A stretch of DNA of 64,000 bases from Ciona savignyi (taxonomy: Eukaryota > Chordata > Ascidiacea > Phlebobranchia > Cionidae), in NCBI GenBank assembly GCA_000149265.1, contig CH003147.1, positions 57,477 through 121,476 of the forward strand, written 5' to 3'. The stretch's first letter is position 1; every line of letters begins with the position of its first letter. Position numbers and translations under genes: made by a program. Positions 10,338 to 23,920 of the stretch are shown here, one piece after another. Under the pieces are notes generated by a model. It was not told the DNA's origin, did no database searches, and worked only from the letters and a program-made list of their open reading frames with translations.

Positions 10338-11538
10338 CTAGAGAATGTAAACCACGTGTTTAACCACCACTATTTGTAAAACACATTTTGTATGGCATAT
10401 ATTCATGCTATAGGGTCCCTAACCACAATTTGTCTTTTATACACCGATTATGTAGTTTGTTTCTGCAAGCATAAACGCATGGGTCCAACAATTAATCAAC
10501 CAAACTTATTTTCCAGGTGCGGTTAAATAAAAAATAAACGTTTTAATTTTACGAAAGTTTCACCAGAAATGTATTAAATTAAAGCTTCTCTTCAATCGCT
10601 GTAGTAAAATAAAGCTAAATTTTCCAAAACAGCCCGATTTAGTTTTTCATGGTTTCAGGGAATTCCTCTGTGTTTAGTAGATAAGTTCCTGTTTTAACAT
10701 AAGTGAGTCATGTTAATTTATTAGAAAAAACGTTTGGTTTTTTAACTTCTCAGAGGAATTCCCCTAAATTCACCACCCTAACTTTTAGTTCTCTTACAAA
10801 TGTCAAATTTTCATTTCGATTTTCTTACACTTTTTGGTAGATGTTGGGGCGACACGGCATGCTTGTCACAATCATGATTTCAGAACAAAATTCCATTTTT
10901 AGGGCATTTTCCTAAATATTTTTTTTATTTATTTTAAGTGTTAAATCAGTGACTAATGAACTTGCATTACTGAAAATCTGATTCAAATTGTAACAGCCGT
11001 TCAAGCGCTATGCCCCAAAAAGTTCAATTTTTTAGAAAAAAATAGCGATTTGGTTTTTAACGACCCAGGGGAATTTCCCTATATTTATTCTATTTTTCCT
11101 TCTGGTAGATGTCGGGGCGACATGGCGTGCTTGTCACAATCATGATTTGAGAACAAAAGCTTATTTTTTAGGGTATCATCCCTAGGTAATTTTTTTATTT
11201 ATTTCAAGTGTTAAATCAGTTACTTATTCACTTACATTTCACCAAATCTGATTCAAATTGGAGCTGCCGTTCACGCGCTATGCCAAAAAATGCTAATTTT
11301 TTAGAAAGAAATACCGTTTTGAATTATAGCGTCTCAGGGGAATTCCCCTAGTTTTATCTCCCAAAATTTTGATTTCTGCTCATCTAGAATATGTTGTCTA
11401 ACAAATGGCAAAGTCTCATTGCGATTATATTTTTCTTTCTGGTAGATGTCGGGGCGACATGCTATGCCTGTCAAACCTTTGACAAAAAAACAAAAAAAAA
11501 AAACGGACAAAAACAATATGTGTCCCAATTTTTCAAAT
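10338..11538 (+). repeat. left arm of a 15.3-kb inverted-repeat structure
   Basis: From ctagagaatgtaaaccacgt at 10338 to the tttcaaatgg at 11538, this arm is the reverse complement of 23921-25612 throughout. Examples are the ggtccctaaccacaatttgt block, the accaaacttattttcca block and the final gacaaaaacaatatgtgtcc block. Internally it holds two to three tandem units of about 300 bp. Each unit has ggtagatgtcggggcgacat, a run resembling gttaaatcagt, ctgattcaaatt and caggggaattccc. Sequence outside the arms shows no match. Confidence 0.8.
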
Positions 11539-12674
11539 GGGACACATAATAAATATATTTAATTTTATTTTTATATTTTAGCGATTTGTAACACGAATCA
11601 GAAAAACATTACTTAAATTTATATGACCTGGTGTACCCTGGAAAACCCCCAAAATATATTATGCCTAACAAAACACATATAAAATCTTAATATGTGGATA
11701 AATGAGGAGAACATACACAATTGAACTAATTATATATAGAAAAAGTAAATACGATCAAAAATATGGGTTTACATCAGATTCATCTTTAACCCTTTTTTGA
11801 AAAAAATCCCCATTTATTAAAGAATCTAAGCACGACTGAAACAAACGTTGTAATTCATTTAAGAAAACACCAAGGGTGGTGTCGAAGTAGAAAGGGAATT
11901 TTATGGTTTCTACATGCAGAAAAATAAACTGTACACACAGGGTTTGTTAAAATAGTTGTGGATAACACATAATTGACACTCTATAGAGTTAAAAACGACT
12001 CCGCTCACGCTTTCACTGTGTTGTCAAAATTCCAGCAAGGAACACGGGATACTTGTTTCGTCTCCACCGATGTCCGTTCTCGTCGAATCTTTTGTCCGCA
12101 AAAGCTGTTTTGCAAGTATTCTTCAATTTTGATTCAATAAAAGTGAGTAATGCACGATTCTCTCCAGCTTATGTTTACACTTTGTACAGGGAATCCCAAC
12201 AATATTCATATACTACTGGCCTCTCGTTAGCGTTAAATTCCCTTTCGTAGTTTTATAGGTTTTAACGCGGAAGATATTCATTCAAATTTGTTCAAAATTG
12301 ATTTCCTAACGATATTTTACGCAAAGGGGAATTTCTCATAATTTCTTATAGAAAACCGGAAAGTTTAAATAAATAAATGTCACAAAGTAAGGTTCGCGGA
12401 TTACTTGCCCCCTTCTACCGGTTACCTCTGCGTCTTTTCTGCCGTTAATTATGTGGTTTTCTGCAATAGTAATATGTTCGATTTTTACAAAATACTGCTT
12501 AAATTCGGATAAGTCATCAACAAAAACGAAAAAAAGTAAAACTTTTATTTTAATTAAAGAAAACATTAGTAAATTAATTAACCTAATAAACATGATTATA
12601 TAATATTAGTTTTAAGTTTACCCTTTATTGGAGCTCTATAATATTTCAATGTTTATCCAAAACCGTGGTGTCAA
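11539..12674. other. no gene seen
   Basis: Inner flank of the left arm. AT-rich, with no recognisable exon. Confidence 0.45.
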
Positions 12675-13203
12675 TAAGCCTATTTAAATGGGCAATTTTT
12701 GCGAGTTAACTCGCATCGCTAACCCGGTTAAATTTGACGCACGCATTGCGTCATCACGGTTCAGTGATTATGCGGGTTTCCAATCGGGTTTTCCTAACTA
12801 GCTCGCGCATGGTAGGTTAACAACTCGCATTCGTCATTCATTTGGATACCAGCATCTTCAGGTAGGTTTTTAATGTTTCGTTTTGAGTTATGCTTGTGGG
12901 ATGACTGAAGTGAAATTACTGTAATCATAACTATTATTTTTTTTCTTTTTATACTTTATGTACTGTGTTAAGCGTAGGAATATTTATAGCCCAACCTATT
13001 TAAAATTTCCTTCATTTGTATAAACAAAATAACTGTAAACTTTTTCGTGCAACATTTTTTTGAAATTGTACAACAACTAAATGTGGGTTGCATAAACGCT
13101 CCATGTAAATTGAACCGCTTAGCGCGTAAAGAGAGGGAATACCCACGATGCGAACTAAAGCGAGTTAACTCGCATCGCAAACCTGATCATGTAAATAGGC
13201 TTA
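12675..13203. mobile_element. MITE-like element with palindromic inverted ends
   Basis: The left end is taagcctatttaaatgggc with gcgagttaactcgc at 12701-12714. The right end is the same palindrome at 13160-13173 followed by gatcatgtaaataggctta. The ends are inverted copies and each contains a perfect 14-bp palindrome. No open frame lies inside. The superfamily cannot be assigned. Confidence 0.6.
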
Positions 13204-16200
13204 ATAATAATATATTCTTTCATTCAAATACGATTTAGAAACGATATATCAGTAAATAACCTAATAAGATGATAGAATAACAACTCTTTCTATTGAATGA
13301 GGTGATTAATGACGAGGCAAACACCCTGGTCAACGTGTGTTGATACTTATATGTGTTGTTATTGAGACCTGTATCTGCATTTGACGCTTTCTGTTAACAT
13401 ATTAATTTTTTAATTTGCTGACACTTCTAGCCGCATGAAGTAATTTGATTCGCTATACCGCAAACTTAATAACGCACAGTTGCTGAGCGCCGTAGATATT
13501 TATTTGAGAGTAGTATAGTAGAGGCTGATGTAGGACAATGTATCTGGGCCGTATAACATACCCGACCGGCCTCACCTTTTACTTTGTACAAGTGATCCAA
13601 GCAACAACAAAGAATTCCTCGCCCACAACTACCGTTTTGCTCGACGTATTTCCGTCTTTGAATTAGCAGTTTCCACAGCAAGTGGATAAATTTAATAAAA
13701 CAATTAATTTTCCGAAAATCTCTAAAACAGATATAAAATAATAACCTTGTAATAATCACCGTAGTATGAAATATCATTTACCACCGAGTTTAACATCAAA
13801 CTATGTGTTACTTAGATTGTTGATTATGTGCAGTTTCAGCCTCTCGTGAACAACCACCATTTGTATCACATATTGGATGTACGTTAATATTTTTATGTAA
13901 GAAAGGTTATACTGAGCACTTAACCGTGCTATATAATATTTCTGTTTTAACCCGAATGTCTCCGTTTTTATGCAAACATAAATTAATGAATGTTCAATTT
14001 TGGTACAACTTAATAATAATTCCGACGTTTTGAGCAATGTCTAGAAAGTGAATTGACGAAGTATACAACTGACTAGTTACTAGTTTCGAATCATCAAACG
14101 GAGAGGCTTCGCACTGATCCTTTATGCTATTTTAGACTCAAATAAATTATACTCTGGTAATACACGATTATTAAAGTTATACATAAAAAAGGTTTCATTT
14201 TACTAAGTATTACGATTAATCGCCTTTACATCTATCTCAACATAATGAAAATTAAGATTAATAATTACAACAATATAACAGTCTACAACATGAAGTGGAC
14301 ATTGTATGGAGTCTTCGAATATAATAAAAATACATTTTCTTTCCGCGATAAACTTTGCGTATCATGCAGCGCCCTCGCGTCATATACCACAATGGTAAGG
14401 CCTATTGCTTGCGTTATTCCAGCAATTATATAACAGACAAATACTCTACACTATGAAGCGACGAGGAAGTAAGGCCGCCACCTACGTTAATCAATCAGGA
14501 AGCAAATTGTATTCATAGGATACACAATGAACGCACAGCAAACGCACAACTCGTGACCAGTTGTGTGATGACTTATTGGTGATTTAAATGGGGTTGTGCT
14601 TCTATATAGTTTTAACTGGGTTGCTTCATCTGACATAATCGGTAAATATAACACATTATGCAATGAGTTTTAACGTGTCCCACTAAAGCTATACAATCTT
14701 GATATGACATGGCGAATAGATTATATTAGAGGTAGTTTTAAATTACTCAGATACAAATTAACCAATGTAGTTTATTGTGAATGTACATGAGGGATACAAC
14801 GGAAAAATAATTCGACGCGTAAACAATATTATATTGTATGCAATGTATATACTACAGAGTTATAATTATTGACACACATGCAGTTATACAGCAAGAGCGA
14901 TCAGATGACAGAAAGAGAAACTGAATTCAATTAAAATGGAAATCTAGCAAAGCACTGACCAGCACAATTTAAACTAAGATAGATTATAATATAAACGAAA
15001 TACATAAGTTATAAAAAATGTATTAAACTAAGGAGGCGTTCAACTAATTATTCTCCCTATCTCTCCAATGCAAACTGACAAAAACAGCTGTTACTCACTC
15101 ATAATCCTGACATAGAAAGTCTTAGATTTTTTCACAATTTAAAATTGAATCAGCAACCTTAACTTAAACCCTCCAAAATTTTACCTAAAAATTATGATCC
15201 CATACCCCTTCGGACATCGGAAAAACGGAAGGGTACCACTCGTCACATCCTGTCGCTCATGGAGGTCTATTAATTGGTTAAACGCTATCTAAAAGTAACT
15301 CACGGTAAATAAAGCTGTACGACAGGTGTACGAACGGTACAAAAAAAACGAATAAGTCATATAGGCGTAATATACCATCATCATATAATTTATACAATAC
15401 ATTTGTGGTTCTCAAAAACAAACGCGTTTTTATTCTTCAACATTTCCGGCCAGCATTCACTAATGGAAAATTACTAATTTTGCTTTGTGTGTTCGCGTGT
15501 CGTAAAATTAAACAGTTTTGGCGCAAAGGGTAAATGTTACTTCCGCGGGTGGAGCAACTGGTTCGTGGTTTGGATATGACGCCTATGGTGGAATCAAAAA
15601 CAAAGCTTATGTTCTCTGGTTATAAACGAGTTCAGCGTATATCATAGGTAGCACACACTTACCAATCGGTACAGAAATTGCCGTATTAGAGGTAAATTGT
15701 ACACTGCAGCTTATACAGTGCATAATTTGGTAAATAGAAACCTATTGCAATGCGGTCTAGTCAACCATTATTACATACAACGTTCATGAAGGAAATTATA
15801 TTGGTTAAGCAAAGACTTTAAGAAAACTACAAACAACATGAATAAACAAAGGTTCGAGATACCGTGTGTCATGATCTCCGTGTTTGTGAATCTCGATGAT
15901 ATGTTGGTGGCAAGTAACTCTCTGGTCGCATACTAAATGTATTTACAAAAGGTTTTCTAGTGATTGGTAGGACACTACTCAGCAAAGTGCTGAAGATTGC
16001 AAATATTTTACCAGCAACCACGATTAAAGTCATCATCATCGTATCCGTTTGCTGCAATACACGGTATGATGACATTCTACTAATCTTTTGCAGGGCATTC
16101 CAGCCAGTTTTTCCAAAACAACTCCATCATTTGAGGTAGCAAAATCATCTTTGGCCAACGAGTCATTTCTTCAACACTCATCGTCACAAGCAACGAGCTA

Positions 16201-16224
16201 TATAGTTTACACTCGAACTGTTCA
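13204..16224. other. 3 kb without a supportable gene
   Basis: Low-complexity AT-rich sequence. A weak copy of the CTAGAGAGTG family may sit at about 13835-13900 (ctctcgtgaacaaccaccat). Short open stretches here lack splice sites and coding composition. Confidence 0.45.
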
Positions 16225-16350
16225 GTTAGTTTAATTTAGTTTATTTTTTGTTTCCACGATGAAAACATAAATCAGGATTATTGAAAAAAAATTGGAAAAC
16301 GGGAAAATACGGCAAAACGACAGTCGTTAGAACACGTCTAAAAACAAGCA
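16225..16350 (-). repeat. 3' tail of an L2/CR1-like LINE family
   Basis: On the minus strand: tagacgtgttctaacgactg, tcgttttgccg, catcgtggaaacaaa, then aataaactaaattaaact. The same tail, ending in short taaac-type repeats and no long poly(A), recurs at 23185, 28220, 39475, 41975, 46230 and 54228. L2/CR1 LINEs characteristically end in short tandem repeats. The position downstream of the LINE at 16839 suggests this is its 3' UTR. Confidence 0.55.
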
Positions 16351-16838
16351 TTATTTTAATAAAATTCGGTCAGCAATTATTTAAAATGTGTTTGGGATGC
16401 AGAGCGTTTGACAGAAACTACAGGAGCCTTGCGCCCAGACATTCGCCATTTTAGATAATTCCTTGGCGCCAGGGTGTTGCATTTATGTACCACTCAATCA
16501 ATCAACGCACAAAAACAAAAATAAATTAAACTAAAGTTTAACAAGGAGACACCAAGAAACCATGCGGTTATCGAAGCAGGTGCCACCTTATAATAAATGT
16601 AAATTAAAATATAAAGATAAATAAATAAGAAATAAACAGAATAGCAGTGTGAAAAGTTTGTGCAAAAACGTTACAATGACAAAAAAACTTTAACAAAACC
16701 CTCAAAAAAGAAAACAAACAAAATACATAATGAATATATAACAGTGATTTACAAAGTGTTAAAGAGATCGAGGTATGGAAAATCTAAATTAATGAAGTTA
16801 CAATATTGCTAAGGCATTGGACAGTTACGGTATAATAT

Positions 16839-19325
16839 TTAAGTAATATAAGTCAGCAAATATTGATTCTTTAATTGTTTTTTAAAGAAAAACCATCCTA
16901 ATTTTTTTTTTAAAGATACATCTATTGCAGTCCATGCTACTTGACCACGGTACCCTATTGAATTTTGACCTAATAAGGTATGAAAATAAGGAACAAAATA
17001 ATCATGATGTGCCACTTGTCTAGTGATATGATTATGAGCACAGTACAAAGGGAATATATACTTAAACGAATCAGGGAGAGTTTTGTTATGAAACTTGTAC
17101 ATTAGCTTTCCCATCTCCAATTTGTAAATATCACACAGTTTCAGTATTTTAAGATCACTAAACAAAGGGGTGACATGGCATCTTGCAGGACTGTATGACA
17201 TTGCACGAATGATTTTATTATGTATTACATTTAATGGATAAAGGGATTTTTTATTAGAAGCACCCCAACAGACTATAGCATATTGTATTTGAGAGTAGAC
17301 TAGAGAGTAGTAAATATTCAGCAGAGTTTTGATATCAACATATTTACGCAGTTTGAACATTATACCGCAATATCTAGCTAACTTTTGTAAGAGATTGAGG
17401 ATATGGCAGTTCCAATTGAGCTTTTCATCTAAAAGGACACCCAAATATTTGGCTGATTGAGATCGAATAATTTTGTTATTATTAATATTTAAGTGGAAGT
17501 CATTAATGCCTATTGGCTTTAAATTTCCGGTGAAAAATACATATGACATTTTACTATAATTTAGAGAGAGTTTATTGGATCGCAGCCAATCGTCTATTGC
17601 AATCAGTTCAAGGTTTACTTTTGCTTGAAGTTCATAAGGACATTTGCTTGACATACACAAAAAAGTGTCATCAGCAAATAGTTTGGTGACAAAATTTGAA
17701 ACTAAGGGCAAATATTAATATACATTAAAAAAAAGTAGTGGACCTAAGTCCGACCCTTGGGGTACACCACACAAGACTGGTTTAATATTTGAGCGAACAT
17801 TATGAACAAATGTATATTGGGATCTATTGGTCAGGTAGTTTTTAAATAAGTCTAACGCAACGCCACGTATTCCATAGCAGTGTTCAAGTTAAGCTAGAAG
17901 TTTAGAATGGTCAACTGTATCAAAAGCTTTTGATAGATCAATAAAAATACCACAGCTATAGAGACCTTTGTCAGTGTTAGATAACAACATATTGGTTATA
18001 TCAGCCACAGCAAGAATGGTTGAGCAGTTTTCTCGGAGGCCATATTGATGATTTGAGAGTAACTTATGCTTATCAAGATATTTAATTAAACGATTATATA
18101 ATAATTTTTCAAAAATTTTACTAAACTGCGACAATAGCGATATGGGTCTATAGTTTGTGCATAAGTTGTCTGAGCCATTTTTAAATATGGGAATAACTTC
18201 TGCATTTTTTAAAAAGTCAGGATATATCTGTCGTACCGACATAATTGGCTGTTGGCGAGATCGTTCCAAGAAAACTGCAAGGAACATAAGAAATCGCTAA
18301 ATGACGAAGGACGATCTAAATTCACGATGCGATCAACGCATCTTCTAAAATCAACGTGCGGAGATAATCCATTGTATCAAGCGCAAAAAATAATCTATTG
18401 TGCGTTTTTAGATATTCTGCATCGCATTTTTTTCCTTGGAGCCAAATCGCATCTAAAAGATCGAGGGCGGGAATACGCTTAACGTACCCTACAGCCCGTC
18501 CCCATATATAAAACTACGTAGCCGGTTATGCTTATGTATTATTGTAATTGTACCGTTGCGTTATCGGAGTCAAACAAATATTAATAATAAAGCTTAACTT
18601 CTACCGTTTAATAATAAACTAAAAGTCATTCAATAAGCAGCCGCTACATATATATCCCTTGCTTTACACAAGTAATAAATATTTCACTTAAGATGGGAGA
18701 TATTATAGAATTTGCAAGTTTAATAAATTTGGTAGGAATGTCTTCATGACGAGTTCCCTTTTTTACATCCAAACAGTTTATAAGGGAAAATACTTCATCT
18801 GGCTTTGATGGAGATATAAAAAAGGAAGACGATTTTCTAAATGGTTTTAAAGGCACATGATTAGTAGGAGGTTTGATCTTAGATGCTAGATTTTTCCCAA
18901 TGTCCACAAAAAAATCATTAAATTTATTAGCAACATTTATTGGATCCGATGTCACATCAGATGCAGTAATTCCTACACTTTTACTTATAGTCAGCGTAGG
19001 AGATTTAATTTGAATAAGTTCACGGATTAGTTTCCATGACCTACCAATATCATTTTTACTCCTAAAAAATTCATGTTTGTAGTACATTTGTTTGGAGATT
19101 TCCAGGAGATGATTTAATTTATTTCTATAGACCTTAAATACAGAATATTTTTGAAGATTAGGTTTATTTTTAACGATGGAGGAGAACATACTATTTTTGT
19201 TTTTTATGGATTGTAACAGACCTTTAGAGATCCATGGTTTACTTAGAAGTCGTCGCTTTTTCCTACTAATAGATCTTAATGGACCATGTTTATCTACAAT
19301 CTCACTAAAAACACTAAAAAAAATT
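16839..19325 (-). mobile_element. L2/CR1-like LINE, 5'-truncated, reverse transcriptase remnant
   Basis: Reading minus from 19325: KPWISKGLLQSIKNKN and FFVDIGKNLASKI, then after an interruption VIPIFKNGS, NYRPISLL, FIDLSKAFDTVDH, GVPQGSDLGPLLF, LFADDTFL and a thumb/C-terminal region ending at 16839. These are RT motifs in the right order (A: FIDLSKAFD; B: PQGSDLGP; C: FADD). A TAA breaks the frame after KLLA near 17893 and a frameshift lies near 17711. There is no endonuclease, so the copy is 5'-truncated. It is split by an LTR at 18229-18648. Confidence 0.85.
18229..18648 (+). mobile_element. solo LTR inserted in the L2/CR1-like LINE
   Basis: This 420-bp insertion starts TGTCGTACCG and ends CCGCTACA (TG...CA form). 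In the plus direction it has a TATA-like atatataaaa at 18504 and AATAAA at 18586, spaced as in U3-R-U5. The heptamer atatatc lies on both sides (18222-18228 and 18650-18656). Without it the LINE reads straight through as VKQGIYPD. No internal gag/pol remains, so it is a recombination remnant. Confidence 0.75.
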
Positions 19326-19774
19326 TACACCAAGACATAAAATACCCAAGAACTTAATAATCTAATAGCATGAATTCAATATTGTTACCGAAAGTAAATA
19401 GAAATAGAAATTTACGTAACTTGTGTTCGGCTACAAACTAATCACAGACAGCTCAACTAGGGTCGGTTAATACACAATTACTCTGGTTGCACTAATGTTT
19501 GAGAAGTTTTTCCATAGTAATGGCAGCCAAGAGTTGGTTTCTTACAGCGTGAGTCCTGGTATCCTCCACAGCAGACAAGAGTGTGGATGACGGGTTATGA
19601 CAATCGTTCTCACTTATGTTCCTCTTGAGCTTATGTCGGCCATGCAATTGAATTGACTCCTTGTCACCCAGTATGAACTGTGGATCCAAAGTTATTGGGG
19701 CTGAAAATCCATGCAAGTGTGCGAGTCAGAATTTACTTTGCAAATAAAAAAAAAACAAATTAACGGTCACCGCC
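19326..19774. other. no gene seen
   Basis: AT-rich flank of the LINE. Open stretches lack coding support. Confidence 0.4.
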
Positions 19775-19945
19775 ACCGATTTCTATTTAACTGGTGTATA
19801 GGGGAATAAAAACAAATCATCATCATTGTGATGGCTGCATTATAAACATGGCGTATTTACTCTCGTTACTCGCATGAGCTTCCACATACATTCATAATCG
19901 CCCGAAATTTAATGGATTTTTGGCCCTGATTATGCTAGCTGGATA
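19775..19945 (+). repeat. dispersed repeat (pair with 40245-40440)
   Basis: Shared blocks with 40245-40440: gggaataaaa-acaaatc, agtgtgat or attgtgat, cttccacat, and aatttgatggatttttg-ccctg or its variant. The identity of the element is unknown. Confidence 0.55.
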
Positions 19946-21539
19946 TACTGTGGTACTGATGTCTGATGTATGATATGGATCTAGATTCTAGAATGACCAT
20001 GTTTATCCCTGTGTATGGGACAGTGCAGAGAGGGGTTAAATAGCCAAAACGTCAGCCGCTCAGCAACATGTATAGACAGAACCAACCAGAACTCACAGTT
20101 TGGCAGTGACTCTCCCAACCATACTTTTCACACCGTGTTTCTAAATGGGATAGAATATTGTTATTCCCTGGAGATAAAAGTGCAGATGAATCTTTAATAC
20201 AGGTATTGTATAGTCCACAGTCGGGTTATTTGAGCTTCTGTTCATTGTGTTGTGTATAGACACAACCAACTATCTAGTGGCTGGTTATGGATGCATTGGG
20301 GACATAGCAGGAACTTTATAGAACTATAAATTAAGCTGGTTTGATTTATAATAATCCATACGAATACATGTGCATTGCAGAATATATTCCATCACAACAC
20401 ACGAACTATCCCCACACAAGTCATGTCAAATAATTCTTTCTTTTTCTTGACACCAAAATACACCGGTTACCTTAACATCATGCTCTGTGATGTAATAATT
20501 GCAAGATTTCCTATCACGGCTCGCTGAACAAGCGTAAAATCGCGATTTCGATTTCCCTTTGACAAATTTCTTAAACAACAGCATTGGACCTGGGGGAAAA
20601 GAGTAGTTTTGATGATTAATTCATAACAACACCTCTTGTTTTGTGGCACAAAAAGCATTTAAACCGAATCCTCACATTTTGTTAATAATGCATTGTCAGC
20701 ATTTATACATTAACAAAAATTATACTTGTTATCTAATTTTTCCAAATAAATCCAAGTGATTCTATGAAGAGTTAAAACCTTAAAACATGTTGATCGAACC
20801 AAGTAGTAACTGGTCATACTAATGTCCCAAAAATAAATCGAAACTGTTATATAATTTCATCTGGTCTGGCACCAATGCAGTTTAATGGTAATTGAACAAA
20901 ATATGGAATCTATGAGGTAAAGGTAGTAGAACCTAACAACAGGTTATTATACAATGTATGTTCCACTGACTATTGGACCATACCAGCTATAAAAACAGTA
21001 TTCCCGGTATAAATAGAAGTTTCAGAATAGAGAACTAAAAGAGAACCATATCAGCTCGGGTTTCATTGTTCCAGTCATTCAAGTTAAAACTATCTATGCA
21101 ACATACTGTAAGAATAGGAAACATATAATATAATTAAAACAATGCTTCACATGTAAGTCATGAAATGATAAGTTATATTCACAAGGATTGGAGATGATAG
21201 TGGGGTGGTAGGGTGGGCATTCGATATATCTGCAAACCATGAAAATTATTCTCATGTCCCTGCATTGTAAGTTATATTGATGGTTTAAACATCAACAGCA
21301 CTGCATTTTACACTGAGATTTTGAACTACTATCTTCTATGGTCACAATCACACTTCCACCAGTATAACTGGGTAATCTTGCAGAAGGTGTATTGGAAGTG
21401 AATTAATAGACTAATGAAGGTAACTGCAAGTTATATAGCATTTGTTTTTAATATTGTTTTAAAATATAATTGTTAATGGAAAATGAATGGATCCAGGGGT
21501 GTCACAATGCAACACAGATGGTTTTAAACATAAATAAAT
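19946..21539. other. no gene seen
   Basis: AT-rich sequence inside the inverted arms. No exon can be supported. Confidence 0.4.
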
Positions 21540-21893
21540 GTGTATAAACGTGAAAATACAGTTTCTATAATGAGACAACATGGACTTTTAACAATTCATG
21601 ACATGCACAAATTAGAAATATTATCCATAATGCACAAATGCCATAACAACACACTTCCACCTGCTCTCCACAATTGCATACCGAAAAAACCTAAAACAAC
21701 TATGAAAACAAGAAGCAATTCCCAATTTTTAATTCCTTTTTGTAACAAATCCCTATCCCAACAATCCCTGAAATACATAGGACCAAAGTTTTTGCAACAG
21801 TTACCGAACAACATTCGTGAGATTAAATCGCTTAAAAAGTTTACCAAAGTTGTTAAACAACACCTCTTGGAAGACCCTCGTCCGCTTCCCTAG
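21540..21893 (+). mobile_element. 3' fragment of an L2/CR1-like LINE
   Basis: An open frame matches the C-terminal end of LINE reverse transcriptases: LLTIHDMHKLEIL, HKCHNNTLPPAL, then SLKYIGPKFLQQLP and FTKVVKQHLLE. The same layout (short helix, stem with LP, then GPK.W..LP, then FK..LK) is seen at the end of the 16839 LINE, but the sequences differ. This is therefore a different element, heavily 5'-truncated. Confidence 0.7.
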
Positions 21894-23184
21894 TTTCCAT
21901 TAATATAATATTATCGTTATTATTATTAGTTTTTTTGTTTGTTTGTTTTTTAAATAAATAAATAAATATCCTTTGCCATTTTAAAATTTCATGTACCTCT
22001 TGCCCTAATAAACTCAAATTAACTTCTTTACCTTATCTATCTTCAAGTTTTGCATATATTTTACACATGCATGCATTCTCGTTGACTTGTTTTCACATTT
22101 CCCTAATAAAATCACATGCATGATTAGTTTCGAAATTTTGTTGTTTTTAAATTATGATCACCAAATTAAATCACAGTCTTGACTTTCTTTGCATGTTAAC
22201 AATATTGATTTGCCTACACAAACACAAGTTTTATTTATGATGATGTTTTTTACAGTATTCTCTGTTACTTAGTAAGCCGTGGGCACATTTGGTTTTGTTT
22301 TTCTGTGAAATAGTTTTTGCCGGCCCTAACAGAGTTCTGTATTTTAAAGCTTATCACTTAAGTAGTTTTACTTGTTTTTGGTGTATAAAATATCTTTCAC
22401 CATCTGTCTGCACAACACACCCTGTCCCCTGATCTCTTTTTATTTCTATGTACTTTTCTATTTCTTTAATGTCTTGAAGCATTTTTACAACTATACTGCC
22501 AAGACATTATTGTTCCAGATACCCGGTCACCAAAACTTCATCTACAAGGAGAAGGTCATCCGTTTTTTCTTGCGTGGCTTCTTTCTCCTCAAATTTACTG
22601 TTCGAGAGTTGGCGGTGTGATCCTAGAGACCTAGATGAAGATGGCATTCATTAATAAACTAACATGTCACAACCAATTTTCATTAATATAATCGAATGCT
22701 TGCTGCAACCTTTTGTATTTTTCATTTTTTAGCAACCCTTTTTTGGCTTGCTATTTATTTACTTTAAAATTATGTTTGTTTTGTTTTGTTCTTTTGTTTT
22801 GTTATTTATGGTGCACTAATGTAGTGCTCCTTTTTCACACTCCTAAATAAGTAATAAAACAAATGCATTAATGTTATGCAATTTGTGTGTTATAATAACA
22901 ATATTTAATGTAAATATGCCCGGTAAGTGTGCTTGAAACTAATAGTGTCATCTGACATTAGTGGAATTTCATTTTAGGGGGGTTTTCTTTTTCCACTCTG
23001 GTCCATGCTTTCGGGCCACACCTTCTCCTAAAGCCGGCTCCCCCTATGTACTGGTCGCGCTTTACCGCACACTCTTCTTCAGGGCTCTAAATCGTTTAGT
23101 CTTAATTAAATTTCGATTGCTAAATATTGTTCATTTATCTAGGTTTGGCGGCCGCGTCCGCTATATTCATTAATTTATATCCTT
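21894..23184. other. LINE 3' flank, no gene seen
   Basis: Contains an A/T-rich microsatellite (aaataaataaataaat near 21953) right after the LINE frame. Otherwise I see nothing supportable. Confidence 0.4.
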
Positions 23185-23275
23185 TTTTTTTACTGACGTG
23201 TTCTAACGACTGTTCGTTTTGCCGTCTTTTCCCGTCCCTGTATCGTGTTTATATTCGTTTGCCATTTTTAGAAAA
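23185..23275 (+). repeat. L2/CR1-like LINE 3' tail
   Basis: Carries ctgacgtgttctaacgactg and tcgttttgccg, as in the 16225-16350 tail, but the end is degenerate. Confidence 0.5.
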
Positions 23276-23920
23276 AAACAAAATACTATAAATTCCTATA
23301 TCAACCTATAGAAACATGGCATATATAGACATATGTGGTGTATAGATTTAAATTGTTTCGTCACGTCTTCAAAGTGACTTCAAACAATTCCATGCCATGA
23401 TTTCCCGGCATATTGGATATTGCAATATAACAACTATCGCCATTGAACGAATCCAATGGAATCGATTCACATTTTAAGCCCCAGTATTCTAGTTTTTTAA
23501 CTATGGTCCAAATGACACTCCGAAATTGGTATGTAAATATAAACATTGGCTTTTGTTTGGTAACTTGTGCGCAAGATACCTTTGGTTAATACTTTTCATC
23601 CACGTTTGCCTTGCTTTTTAACAGAAAATAAACTGTAGATAAAATATCGTCGAATAAAGTTTGATCGAAAAACAATCGGCAGCGATTATTACATCAAGTA
23701 AATCAGGAGTCGATTCGTTTGGTGCAATCGAAACATTTCCAACAACTTTGCGCTCACGTCACCCCATGTGACCGGTAGAAAATGAACCAGACACCTTCTG
23801 ATCTTTTCAGGATCAGTTTTCGAGTTTAAATGTGGTTCGGAGATTAAATCGATTTTTGTCCCCAAGGTTGTTTATTATCAGACTCTTATTTGCAACTTTA
23901 AAGCAACTGAAAGTAGAGGA

